DNA from: Bifidobacterium longum subsp. infantis ATCC 15697 = JCM 1222 = DSM 20088
GTDB lineage: Bacteria > Actinomycetota > Actinomycetes > Actinomycetales > Bifidobacteriaceae
NCBI RefSeq assembly: GCF_000269965.1
Contig: NC_017219.1
Span: 372,001 to 436,000, forward strand
DNA length: 64,000 nt
Direction: 5' to 3'
Every line of letters begins with the position of its first letter. Position 1 is the stretch's first letter. The notes beneath the pieces are model-generated. The model searched no databases and was not told where the DNA came from. It saw nothing but the letters and a program-made list of their open reading frames with translations. Shown in pieces: positions 54,621-63,025 of the stretch. The position numbers and the translations under genes were made by a program.

Positions 54621-56891
54621 ATGCGGATACGATTCATTCGCGCCGGAATCATCAGCATTGTTGCCACGGTGGTGTTGGCAGTTATCACCTTGGCGATAAT
54701 CGGGACTTCCGCGTTCGGCGATTCGGCCGACCTCAGCTACCGCACGCTGGACTATGACGTGACCGCCACCGCGAACGGTGATTTGAAGGTCACGCAGCAT
54801 ATCGACGTCAAGATGCGTGAGCGTACCGACAGTGACGACAACACCAAGCCGTGGAAGCAGCTGTTCCAGCAATACACGCTGAACTCCGGCACCTTGACTG
54901 ATATCAGCGATATCAGCGTGCGCAACGTCACCGACGGCATCGACTACGCACAACAGAGCGAGCCCAAGCTGCCCAGTGACGTCTCTTCCGACAAGGAATG
55001 GAACAGCGACTACGCCAACCATTGGTATGTCGCCGATGTGAGCGATGGCAGCGACCATCCAAAGGCATACACGCCCGGTACCGATGGCCTCAAGCCCAGC
55101 GCCTCTGCCACCGAAGATGACACAACCGTGGAGATCGGCTGGAATATTCCGGTCACCACCGAGGCCGACAGCATGAAGTTCGATGTAAGCTTCACCATGC
55201 ACGATGTGGCCACCAAATGGAAAGACGTGGCCTCCTTCCAATGGGAGCCGTTCGGCAAGAAGAACCAAGTGCCTATCGGCACGGTCACCGGCACCGTCCA
55301 TTTCCCCAACGGCATCACCGGCAAAACCTCATGGACATGGCTGCACACCGAGCGCACCTCGGAAACCAAGCGCAACAGCGACGGCAGCTACACGTTCACG
55401 GCCTACAACATCCACAATGGCGACTACCTCGATGTGGTCGCGGCGTTCGATGCCGCCAAAGCCAAGGGCATCGCCCGCAAAGGAACCGGCAATCATCTCA
55501 AGGACCTGAAACAGGACGAATATAAGCAACAGCAGCGCTGGCTCGACAAGCAACGATTCGCTGCCAGAGCTCGTCTCGTGTTCTGGATTGTCAGCATCGT
55601 GCTCGGCATCGCGTTGTGCGCGTGGGGTATCTGGGCTGTGATCTCCAGCAACCGGCGTGCGCAATACAGTGGCAGCGTCGAATACTGGCGCGACCAGCCC
55701 GGCATCAGTCCGGCTTCCGCAGCCCGTCTGATTCGCGTGGTCGATCCGTCGACGCGCCAATCCGATGAAGACCGCCAGCTGACCGCCACCATGCTGTCGC
55801 TCGCCGTCAAGAAGGCCATCGCCATTTATCCGGGGCCATCGGACATGTATCGCGGCATCGACATGAGCCAGGCCACGCCGGTGGGCTTGAGCCAAATGAT
55901 TGCCGCCGACCAAGGCAAGCAGTATGCGGCAGGCATCACCAGCACCATCGTGATTCTGCCGCTCGCCATTGATGAGGCACCCAACGCGCAACAGTTGGGA
56001 TTGAGCGAATCGGAAGATGCGCTGCTGAACCTGCTCATCGTCATTTCTCAGCGCGTGGGCAGCCCGGTATTCGACCTGAACCAGATGAAGGCGACCTGCC
56101 AGAACTGGCAAGACGGCTATATTGAGCTCGGCAAATTCACCGGTGCATGCAGCATGGAATACCAGCGGCTGGGTGCCACGCGCTCTGTGGACTGGCAATG
56201 GATCCTACCCGGCGTATTGGCCGCCGTGCTGGGATTTGGTTCGCTGCTGGCCAACAGCTTTATCGGATACCCGGTGGCTGGTCTTATCGGGCTGCCGATA
56301 TTCCTGGTCGGACTGTTCTGCTCGATGGCCGGCGCGATGACCGTGCTCACTGATCAAGGGCAGGATATCGCCGGCCGGACTCTGGGCCTTAAGCGTTATA
56401 TGGAAGACTTCTCCAACTTCACCGACCGGGGTACCGCCGATTTGGCCTTGTGGGATTGGTATATGGTCTACGCCGCCGCGTTTGGCATTTCCGATCGCGT
56501 GATGCGTGAACTGGCCAAAGCATATCCTCAGGTCAACGACCCGGCTTGGCTGGATGCCAATGCCTCCAACTCGTTGTTCTACTGGAACTACCGCCCGTAT
56601 GGCTGGTACAGCCACCGTCATAATGGTCCATTCGACCACGATGCTGCCGGGCAGATGGACCTAGGCGTTGGCGGCCCAGCTCCGGCTTACGGAGGCACGT
56701 CGTTTGCCGGCGGATTCTCCGACCTCGGCTCGCAGCTGAACTCCGGTCTGGCGGACATCAGTTCGACCATCAGCGCGGCAGCACCATCCGCCGATTCCGG
56801 TGGCGATTTCTCCAGCTTCGGTTCGGGCGGCGGCTCCGGTTTCGGCGGCTCGTTCGGTGGCTCAGGTGGCGGCTCGTTCGGCGGGCGGTAG
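54621..56891 (+). CDS. DUF2207 domain membrane protein
   Basis: 756 aa. An N-terminal signal-anchor is followed by a DUF2207 extracellular beta domain (DLSYRTLDYDVTATANGDLKVTQHI). There is a TM segment near residue 320, a cytoplasmic part with a DLALWDWYMVYAAAFGISDRV motif after two more TM helices at about 530-570, and a Gly/Ser-rich tail (FGGSGGGSFGGR). Function is unknown; the LemA-DUF2207 pairing recurs across bacteria. It follows lemA by 63 bp and is followed by a decayed copy of itself. Confidence 0.88.
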   Translation: MRIRFIRAGIISIVATVVLAVITLAIIGTSAFGDSADLSYRTLDYDVTATANGDLKVTQHIDVKMRERTDSDDNTKPWKQLFQQYTLNSGTLTDISDISVRNVTDGIDYAQQSEPKLPSDVSSDKEWNSDYANHWYVADVSDGSDHPKAYTPGTDGLKPSASATEDDTTVEIGWNIPVTTEADSMKFDVSFTMHDVATKWKDVASFQWEPFGKKNQVPIGTVTGTVHFPNGITGKTSWTWLHTERTSETKRNSDGSYTFTAYNIHNGDYLDVVAAFDAAKAKGIARKGTGNHLKDLKQDEYKQQQRWLDKQRFAARARLVFWIVSIVLGIALCAWGIWAVISSNRRAQYSGSVEYWRDQPGISPASAARLIRVVDPSTRQSDEDRQLTATMLSLAVKKAIAIYPGPSDMYRGIDMSQATPVGLSQMIAADQGKQYAAGITSTIVILPLAIDEAPNAQQLGLSESEDALLNLLIVISQRVGSPVFDLNQMKATCQNWQDGYIELGKFTGACSMEYQRLGATRSVDWQWILPGVLAAVLGFGSLLANSFIGYPVAGLIGLPIFLVGLFCSMAGAMTVLTDQGQDIAGRTLGLKRYMEDFSNFTDRGTADLALWDWYMVYAAAFGISDRVMRELAKAYPQVNDPAWLDANASNSLFYWNYRPYGWYSHRHNGPFDHDAAGQMDLGVGGPAPAYGGTSFAGGFSDLGSQLNSGLADISSTISAAAPSADSGGDFSSFGSGGGSGFGGSFGGSGGGSFGGR

Positions 56892-56894
56892 CGC

Positions 56895-58937
56895 ATGCCT
56901 ATGCCGAAACGCATTGTTCGTGCCCTGGGCTTAAGCCTTGTCGGTGCGCTGATTCTTGCCGCACTCTGTGCCGGTGCCTTGATTCTCGGCACAGATGGTG
57001 CCGACCTGAGCTACCGCACGCTTGATTACGATGTGACCGCCACCGCCGACGGCGATCTTAAAGTCACGGAGCATATCGATATCAAGTTGCGCAAACGCAA
57101 GGATGACGATGGCAAGACCAAACCGTGGAGATCGGCTGGAATATTCCCACCACCGTAAAACCAACAGCATCAAGTTCACGGTGAGCTTCACCATGCATGA
57201 CGTGGCCACCAAGTGGAAGGACGTGGCGACCTTCCAATGGGAGCCATTCGGTGAGAACAATCAGGTGCCGATTGGTACGGTCACCGGCACGGTGCATTTC
57301 CCCCAAGGTGTGACCGCGAGCAACTCGTGGACTTGGCTGCACACTGAACAAACCTCGGAAACCGGCCGAACCAAGGATGACAGCTTCACCTTCACCGTAA
57401 ATGATGTGAAAAGCGGCGAGTACCTAGACGTGGTGGCCGCTTTCGACGCGGCCAAGGCGGGAGATATGGCTCGTGTCGAGACCGACGATCATCTGCAGGA
57501 GTTGAAGGAAGACGAAGCCGACGACGAACGGTTCTGGCGCAATCTGGAACGCCAACGCTCCACAAGGCGCCTGAACAACTGGATGACCACCATATCGGCC
57601 GGCCTGATATTCGGGATTATTGGTGTTGTTGCAGCCTTACGCTCCTCCGGACGTTCACGTTACCGTGGCTCCATCGAATATTGGCGCGATCGCCCCGAGC
57701 TGAGCCCCGCATCGGCGGCCAAACTCATCGATATCGTGACTTCCGGCGACAAACCCGACATTTCCGAGCGCCAACTCGTCGCGACCTTGCTTTCTCTGGC
57801 CGTGAAGAAAGTCATTGCTGTGTTCCCCGGTTCGGCGGACCTGTATATCGGCGTGGATCTGAAACAAGTTTCTCCGGTGGAGCTCAGTCAGCGAATCGGG
57901 TCCGATCCATACAAGCGCAATAATGCGCGTACCAATAGCACGATTGTGATGCTGTGGCAGTCCGATTACGGCGTATCTGAGGGATTTGATGAATCAGTAT
58001 TCGTCGAATCCGTATTTGATGGATCTGGATCTGGCGGATCTGGATCTGCCGCATCTAGCGTGTTCGATGCACACCAGCCCGATCTCAGTGCTTCTGAGCG
58101 GGCATTGCTCTATCTGCTCACCGTGATTTCCGAGCGCGTAGGTCGTACGGCATTTGACATGGATGACATCAAAGACGCCTGCAAGGATTGGAAAGACGGC
58201 TACAAGGAACTCGAAAAGTTCACCAATGCGTGCAAGACCGAATTCGCGGCGGCGGATATCACGCCGAAAACCGAGAACGGATGGCTCATTCCCGGGGCAA
58301 TCACCGTGCTGATCGGTGGCGCCAGCATATTCATCAACGGTTTGGCCGGATATCTGGTGGCCGGGGCCTCATCGGCATTCCCCTGATGACGGTCGGCATA
58401 TTCTGCTTCCTGATGGGGAATTCCTACGTGCTGACCGATCATGGTCAGCAGATGGCCGGGCAATGCTTGGGTCTCAAACGATATATGCAAGGCTTCTCGA
58501 ACTTCAAGTACCGTGGAGTCGCGGATTTGACGCTGTGGGATTGGTATATGGTCTACGCTGCCGCATTTGGCATATCCGACCGGGTGATGCGGGAGCTGGC
58601 CATGGCCTATCCGCAAGTATCCGATCCGGAATGGCTTGATGCCAATGCCTCCGACACGGTGTTCTATTGGAATTATCGTCCGTACGACTGGTATGGGTTG
58701 CGTTTCTACAATGGCTCGGCGTTCGCGGATTCCGCGGCTGACAGCGGATTGGCCGGAGCGGTGCCAGCGTTCGGGGGCACGTCGTTCGCGGCTGGGTTCT
58801 CTGACCTCGGCACGCAATTGTCGTACGGATTTGCGGATATCACCGCGACAATCAATGCGGCCTCGCCATCCGGTGGCTCAGGCGGCTTTGGCGGTAGCAG
58901 CGGCGGTTCCGGCGGCGGTTCGTTCGGTGGGCGGTAA
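56895..58937 (+). pseudogene. Decayed paralogue of the DUF2207 gene
   Basis: The start, signal-anchor and first 75 residues (DLSYRTLDYDVTATADGDLKVTEHI) match the upstream paralogue. At about 57124 a 277-bp segment present in the paralogue (54849-55126) is missing, joined at a shared CCGTGGA, which shifts the frame. A second frameshift falls in a GGGG run at 58363-58366. Downstream frames still encode the rest, through DLTLWDWYMVYAAAFG and a Gly-rich tail. The product would be at most three pieces. Confidence 0.88.
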
Positions 58938-58975
58938 GCGATGTGCTTCTGAAAGTCCCTATAGCTTTGAAAGTA

Positions 58976-59007
58976 AAAGGCCCGGTGTCATAAGACATCG
59001 GGCCTTT
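58976..59007 (+). terminator. Terminator after the DUF2207 region
   Basis: Perfect 14-bp stem AAAGGCCCGGTGTC / GACATCGGGCCTTT, loop ATAA, followed by CTCTC. The remainder of 58938-59251 shows no further feature. Confidence 0.9.
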
Positions 59008-59251
59008 CTCTCAAAATCGAGGTGAGGAGACCTCAACAGTCAGGTCCAACGGGGCGAAAGTCTGTGGCGCCGCCGAGAAGATTGCCTCGAAGCTAGCGTG
59101 ACCTTTCTGCTACAACACAGCATACCAGCCTCCACCGAAGCTCACCAGTACACTGGACTGACCAAACCAAGGTCTACTAGCGTGCCACTTTGGCGCGGTG
59201 TCGTTGTGTCAACCGGCATAATGACGTCTCAAAATTCAAGAGGAGGTTCTC

Positions 59252-59422
59252 ATGGTAGGCAACAACCATGACAACCGTCCGAGACAAGACCGGCAATACC
59301 GGGAAGGTCTGATGACCGGCCTGTTGATCGCCCTGGCCAATCAAGTTGGACAGGGGCGGTCGACGGCCATCATCATTGCCGCACTGGTATTGCTGGGAAT
59401 GAGTCTCAGACGAGACCACTGA
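59252..59422 (+). CDS. Small membrane protein, 56 aa
   Basis: AGAGGAGG lies 6 bp upstream of ATG 59252, a very strong ribosome site. The product begins MVGNNHDNRPRQDRQYREG, has one hydrophobic stretch (STAIIIAALVLLGM, residues 37-50) and ends SLRRDH. A hydrophilic charged N-terminus and a single helix suggest a membrane-associated small protein; I recognise no family. Confidence 0.6.
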   Translation: MVGNNHDNRPRQDRQYREGLMTGLLIALANQVGQGRSTAIIIAALVLLGMSLRRDH

Positions 59423-59629
59423 TCTATCAGCGGAACAGCCGGAATCCATGGGGTTCCGGCCCCTCGTTTTCACTGAACTGGATATGAGTAAGTTGCGTTT
59501 TCTATTCCGTGAAGTTGCGGAAATTTCATAGATTGATTGTGCGGGCAGGCCGAGAGTGTGAAATCCAACGGGATGCTTAGGCTTGATCGTGGATATCGAG
59601 TTTCCATAAGTTTCACGAAGGGAATCACC

Positions 59630-60493
59630 ATGGCATTGTTCCGTAACCTCGGACCGTTCTCCACCACCGCCATCGGCCACGGCGAAATGCCGCTGACCAT
59701 CGAAAACAACCGCGGCCACGAGGTCGGCATCGAAACCCTGCATGCCTCGCTGGACGCCGGTTGCCGCCACATCGACACCGCTTGGGCCTACTACTGCTCC
59801 GGCGGCGAGGAGCAGACCGGTGAAAAGCTGGTGCGCGAGGCCCTTGAGACCTGGAAGGGGCCGAAGGACGAGGTGCTGGTGGCCACCAAGGTGGGCCACT
59901 TCCGCAACTTCACCGACGGCCGCCCCACGTGGGATGTGGACGGTCGCCCGGAGAACCTGATTCGGCGCGGCAAGGAGAGCGCACTGGCGCTCGGCGTGGA
60001 CACCATCGACCTGCTGTACTTCCACCGCCCGGACCCGAAGGTGCCGTACAACGAGTCCATCGAAGCCATCAAGCAGCTGGTGGACGAGGGCGTGGCGCAG
60101 GAGGCCGGTATCTCCAACGCCTCCATCGAGCAAATCGACATTGCGCGCGGCATTCTGGGCGACAAGCTCGTGGCCGTGCAGAACCAGTACTCGCCGATTC
60201 ACCTGGAGACCCAGGACACGCTCGACTACTGCGCCAAGGTCGGTCTGGCCTTCGTGTGCTGGAGCCCGCTCGGCGGCTACCGTCACCCCTATGATGAGAC
60301 CAAGTTCGACCCGTTCCGCGAGGTCGCGGCGGCCCATGGCGTGAGCTACCAGCAGGTCGTGCTGGCATGGGAGCTCGCCAAGGGAGATCACGTGTTCGTG
60401 ATTCCCGGTGCGCACCGTCCCGAAACCATCCTCGACTCCCTGAAGGCCGACCAGCTCGAACTCACCCCCGAAGAACTCGCCAAGCTCGGCTGA
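59630..60493 (+). CDS. Aldo/keto reductase
   Basis: NAD(P)H-dependent oxidoreductase of 287 aa. Catalytic tetrad visible: Asp and Tyr in HIDTAWAYY, Lys in VATKVGH, His in LLYFHRPDP. The cofactor region near VFVIPGAHRPETI fits the AKR phosphate-binding loop. ATG 59630 follows GAAGGGA; earlier in-frame starts lack one. The substrate is not predictable. Confidence 0.9.
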   Translation: MALFRNLGPFSTTAIGHGEMPLTIENNRGHEVGIETLHASLDAGCRHIDTAWAYYCSGGEEQTGEKLVREALETWKGPKDEVLVATKVGHFRNFTDGRPTWDVDGRPENLIRRGKESALALGVDTIDLLYFHRPDPKVPYNESIEAIKQLVDEGVAQEAGISNASIEQIDIARGILGDKLVAVQNQYSPIHLETQDTLDYCAKVGLAFVCWSPLGGYRHPYDETKFDPFREVAAAHGVSYQQVVLAWELAKGDHVFVIPGAHRPETILDSLKADQLELTPEELAKLG

Positions 60494-60501
60494 ACTTTCT
60501 C

Positions 60502-60552
60502 AGCTCCCCCTTGTCAGGGGAGCTGTCTCGCGTAGCGAGACTGAGGGGTAGT
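60502..60552. repeat. Double-hairpin dispersed element (copy 3)
   Basis: Stem 1 AGCTCCCC/GGGGAGCT (60502-60524), stem 2 GTCTCGC-GTA-GCGAGAC (60525-60541), then TGAGGGG. Same design as at 17290 and 35951. It lies directly after the aldo/keto reductase stop. Confidence 0.7.
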
Positions 60553-60581
60553 CGCTGGAGTAGTCCCGCAAGGAGATAATT

Positions 60582-61637
60582 ATGCGTAAAAAACTCATCC
60601 TCGACCTCGATACCGGCATCGATGACGCGCTCGCCATCGCATATGCCCTAGGCAGTGCCGACGAGATCGATCTGATCGGTATCACGGCCACCTACGGCAA
60701 TGTCGCGGTGCCCCTGGCCACGCGCAACGCGCTGGCGGTACTGCACTTGTTCGGGCGTGACGATGTCCCGGTCTATCCCGGAGTCGACTATCCCATCGCC
60801 CCGGCAACCTTGCCGACAATGCGTGGCACCACACCGGATGAGCGGGCCCAAGCCTATGCGCGCTGGCAGAACGGCGGCGCGGGCGGCTGGCAAACGGACG
60901 CTCCGTGGTCACCAACTCCCGGCTCGGTGGCGGTCCACCATCCCAACGGCATCGGTGGCGCAATCATCCCCGACTCCCCGCGCGCTCCGGAAGCACCAGG
61001 CTCGGCGGTCGATTTCATCATCACCGCCGCGCACGAATACGGCCCGGATCTGACCATCGTACCTACGGGCGCGATGACCACCATGGCCACCGTGTTCCGT
61101 AATGCCCCGGATCTGAAGGATTCCGGCGTGAACGTGACGTTGATGGGTGGTTCGCTGACACTACCGGGCAATGTAAGTCCTGCTGCCGAAGCGAACATCT
61201 CCCAGGATCCCGAGGCCGCTGATTACCTGTTCAAGTGCGGTGCCCGCACCACGATGATTGGCCTCGACGTGACTCATCAGACCGTGCTCACCCGCGAGAA
61301 AGCTCATGAATGGGACGCTCTGGGAACGCCGGCCGGTGACTTCCTCGTCACCATGACCGATTACTACATCGATTTCTACGTAAAGAACCAGCCGGAAATC
61401 CACGGCTGCGGACTGCATGACCCGCTCGCTGTGGCTGCCGCGCTTGACCCATCATTGATCACCACGTTCGGCTTCAACCTACAGGTCGATTTGGAGGGCC
61501 CGTTCCGTGGCCGCACCATTGGTGACCGCTCGCGGCTGCAAGATTTCGACAAGCACACTCAGGTTGCGCTCGGCGTCGACGTGTCGGAATTCCTCGACCG
61601 CTTTATGGCTCGCGTCACCGCCGCGGCTCGTGGGTAA
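60582..61637 (+). CDS. Nucleoside hydrolase (inosine-uridine preferring family)
   Basis: 351 aa. Calcium-binding DTGIDDA motif in LILDLDTGIDDALAI, the conserved ATYGNV, TIVPTGAMTTMA, and the C-terminal His region HDPLAVAAALDP. It hydrolyses ribonucleosides to base and ribose for salvage. An insertion of about 30 residues near 85-130 (ARWQNGGAGGWQTDAPW) is longer than in E. coli RihA/B. AAGGAGA precedes the ATG. Confidence 0.9.
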   Translation: MRKKLILDLDTGIDDALAIAYALGSADEIDLIGITATYGNVAVPLATRNALAVLHLFGRDDVPVYPGVDYPIAPATLPTMRGTTPDERAQAYARWQNGGAGGWQTDAPWSPTPGSVAVHHPNGIGGAIIPDSPRAPEAPGSAVDFIITAAHEYGPDLTIVPTGAMTTMATVFRNAPDLKDSGVNVTLMGGSLTLPGNVSPAAEANISQDPEAADYLFKCGARTTMIGLDVTHQTVLTREKAHEWDALGTPAGDFLVTMTDYYIDFYVKNQPEIHGCGLHDPLAVAAALDPSLITTFGFNLQVDLEGPFRGRTIGDRSRLQDFDKHTQVALGVDVSEFLDRFMARVTAAARG

Positions 61638-61713
61638 ACGCTTATGCTTTGGCGGTCGTGTCGGTTGCTGAAGCGTCGGTTAGTAGTGCGGACAATGCGG
61701 TTCTAGCTTCCGG

Positions 61714-61740
61714 GGTGATCCACATGGTGTGTGGATCACC
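61714..61740. promoter_or_regulatory. Perfect 11-bp palindrome between nucleoside hydrolase and LacI gene
   Basis: Arms GGTGATCCACA (61714-61724) and TGTGGATCACC (61730-61740) with a 5-nt loop, followed by CTGTGGATAAC. It could terminate the hydrolase mRNA or serve as an operator for the LacI-type regulator 149 bp downstream. Confidence 0.5.
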
Positions 61741-61888
61741 CTGTGGATAACTAGCGGTACGATTCGTCGTCGTGTATATGCGGGATGGCATCGGTCGGTA
61801 TGCATATGTTTATACACTTCAATATGCTGGAGGGTGAATGTTTCATGCCTGATCTACGGTGACGGGCGGCAAGCGACGAGGTGTATGG

Positions 61889-62875
61889 ATGGTTACTGCA
61901 AGGGATGTGGCAAAGCGCGCCGGGGTGTCTCAGGCCACGGTGTCGTATGTGATGAGCGGTAGCAGGCCCATTTCCGAAGCCACCAAAAAACGGGTGCGCA
62001 AGGCCATGGATGAGTTGGGGTATGTTCCCAATATCAATGCGCGATCGTTGGCGGGTGGCAAGGTCGGTGTCATCGGTGTGCTGGTGCATATGGATGAGAA
62101 TACCGATTTGGCCGAGCTTCGCCCGTTCCTGGTGGTAATCATGGAGGAGGCGAGAAAGCGGGGGTCTAGTGTGATGCTCGTTCCGGCCGACGAGGGGATT
62201 GAGGGACTGTGCCGTATGGTGCGTCAAGGCGTGGTCGATGGCGTCTTGGTGTTCGACGTCGAGTGGCATGATGAACGCCTGCCTGAGATAGCGCGATTGG
62301 ATATTCCCGTTGTGCTGGTGGGTACGCCAGAAAACGCACATGGCCTGCCGTGCGTTGATGTGGATTATCGTCGAGTGGCGCAGATGGCCGTCAATCGTTT
62401 GGCGGAACGAGGGGCGCAGCGGATGGTCCTTGTTGGGGACTGGGGAAGAAGTCTCGACCGTTATGCGTTTGCTAAGTTCTTCGCCAGCGAATCTCGTGTG
62501 GTGGCTCAAGTGCTGGGCATGGAATATGAGATATTCATCCCGCGTGAAAAAGGATGGAGGGGCATCTGGGCGATGAAGGATGAATTGAAGCGAATGGCTC
62601 AATGCCATGGTGGTATTGCGGTGCGCACCCCTCATGCGTTAGATTCGCTGCTGCAGCTTTGTGTGGAAATGCAGATTCAGCCTGGACGTGATTTTTCCCT
62701 GGTCGCGGTGTATGTGGATGGTCATGACGAAGAGTTGCGCGTGCCGGTGGATAATGTGGATCCAGTGCCGCAGTCCGTCTCCAAAGCCGCCATGGGGCTA
62801 CTGTTCGATCGGATCGATGGACATAAAACTGGTGAAAGATTGCTGGTTTCTCCGCATATCACCATCCGTAGCTAA
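61889..62875 (+). CDS. LacI family transcriptional regulator
   Basis: 328 aa. The N-terminal HTH TARDVAKRAGVSQATVSYVMSG and the hinge region KRVRKAMDELGYVPNINARSLAGG are intact, with a periplasmic-binding-type effector domain after. ATG 61889 follows GACGAGG; a GTG 30 bp earlier is possible. It probably represses the adjacent sugar-binding-protein gene through the repeated sites at 62923 and 62977. Confidence 0.9.
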   Translation: MVTARDVAKRAGVSQATVSYVMSGSRPISEATKKRVRKAMDELGYVPNINARSLAGGKVGVIGVLVHMDENTDLAELRPFLVVIMEEARKRGSSVMLVPADEGIEGLCRMVRQGVVDGVLVFDVEWHDERLPEIARLDIPVVLVGTPENAHGLPCVDVDYRRVAQMAVNRLAERGAQRMVLVGDWGRSLDRYAFAKFFASESRVVAQVLGMEYEIFIPREKGWRGIWAMKDELKRMAQCHGGIAVRTPHALDSLLQLCVEMQIQPGRDFSLVAVYVDGHDEELRVPVDNVDPVPQSVSKAAMGLLFDRIDGHKTGERLLVSPHITIRS

Positions 62876-62922
62876 GGAGTATGTCCGATTCTCGGCCTCG
62901 TATGGTTCTTGACGTCGCGTAG

Positions 62923-62990
62923 TTTATGCGCATCAACACGCCGGTGTTGCGTGCGTCGGATTCAATGATATATTCATTTATGCGCATCAA
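62923..62990 (+). promoter_or_regulatory. Twin operator-like sites upstream of the sugar-binding-protein gene
   Basis: TTTATGCGCATCAA occurs exactly twice, at 62923-62936 and 62977-62990, centred on the palindrome ATGCGCAT. Between them lie CAACACGCCGGTGTTG (62934-62949) and an AT-rich stretch (TTCAAT...ATATTC) likely to contain the promoter. LacI-type operators are commonly such palindromes with a central CG. Confidence 0.6.
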
Positions 62991-63025
62991 TATTGAAGCG
63001 TATAACTAACTGAAAGGACTTAGTT

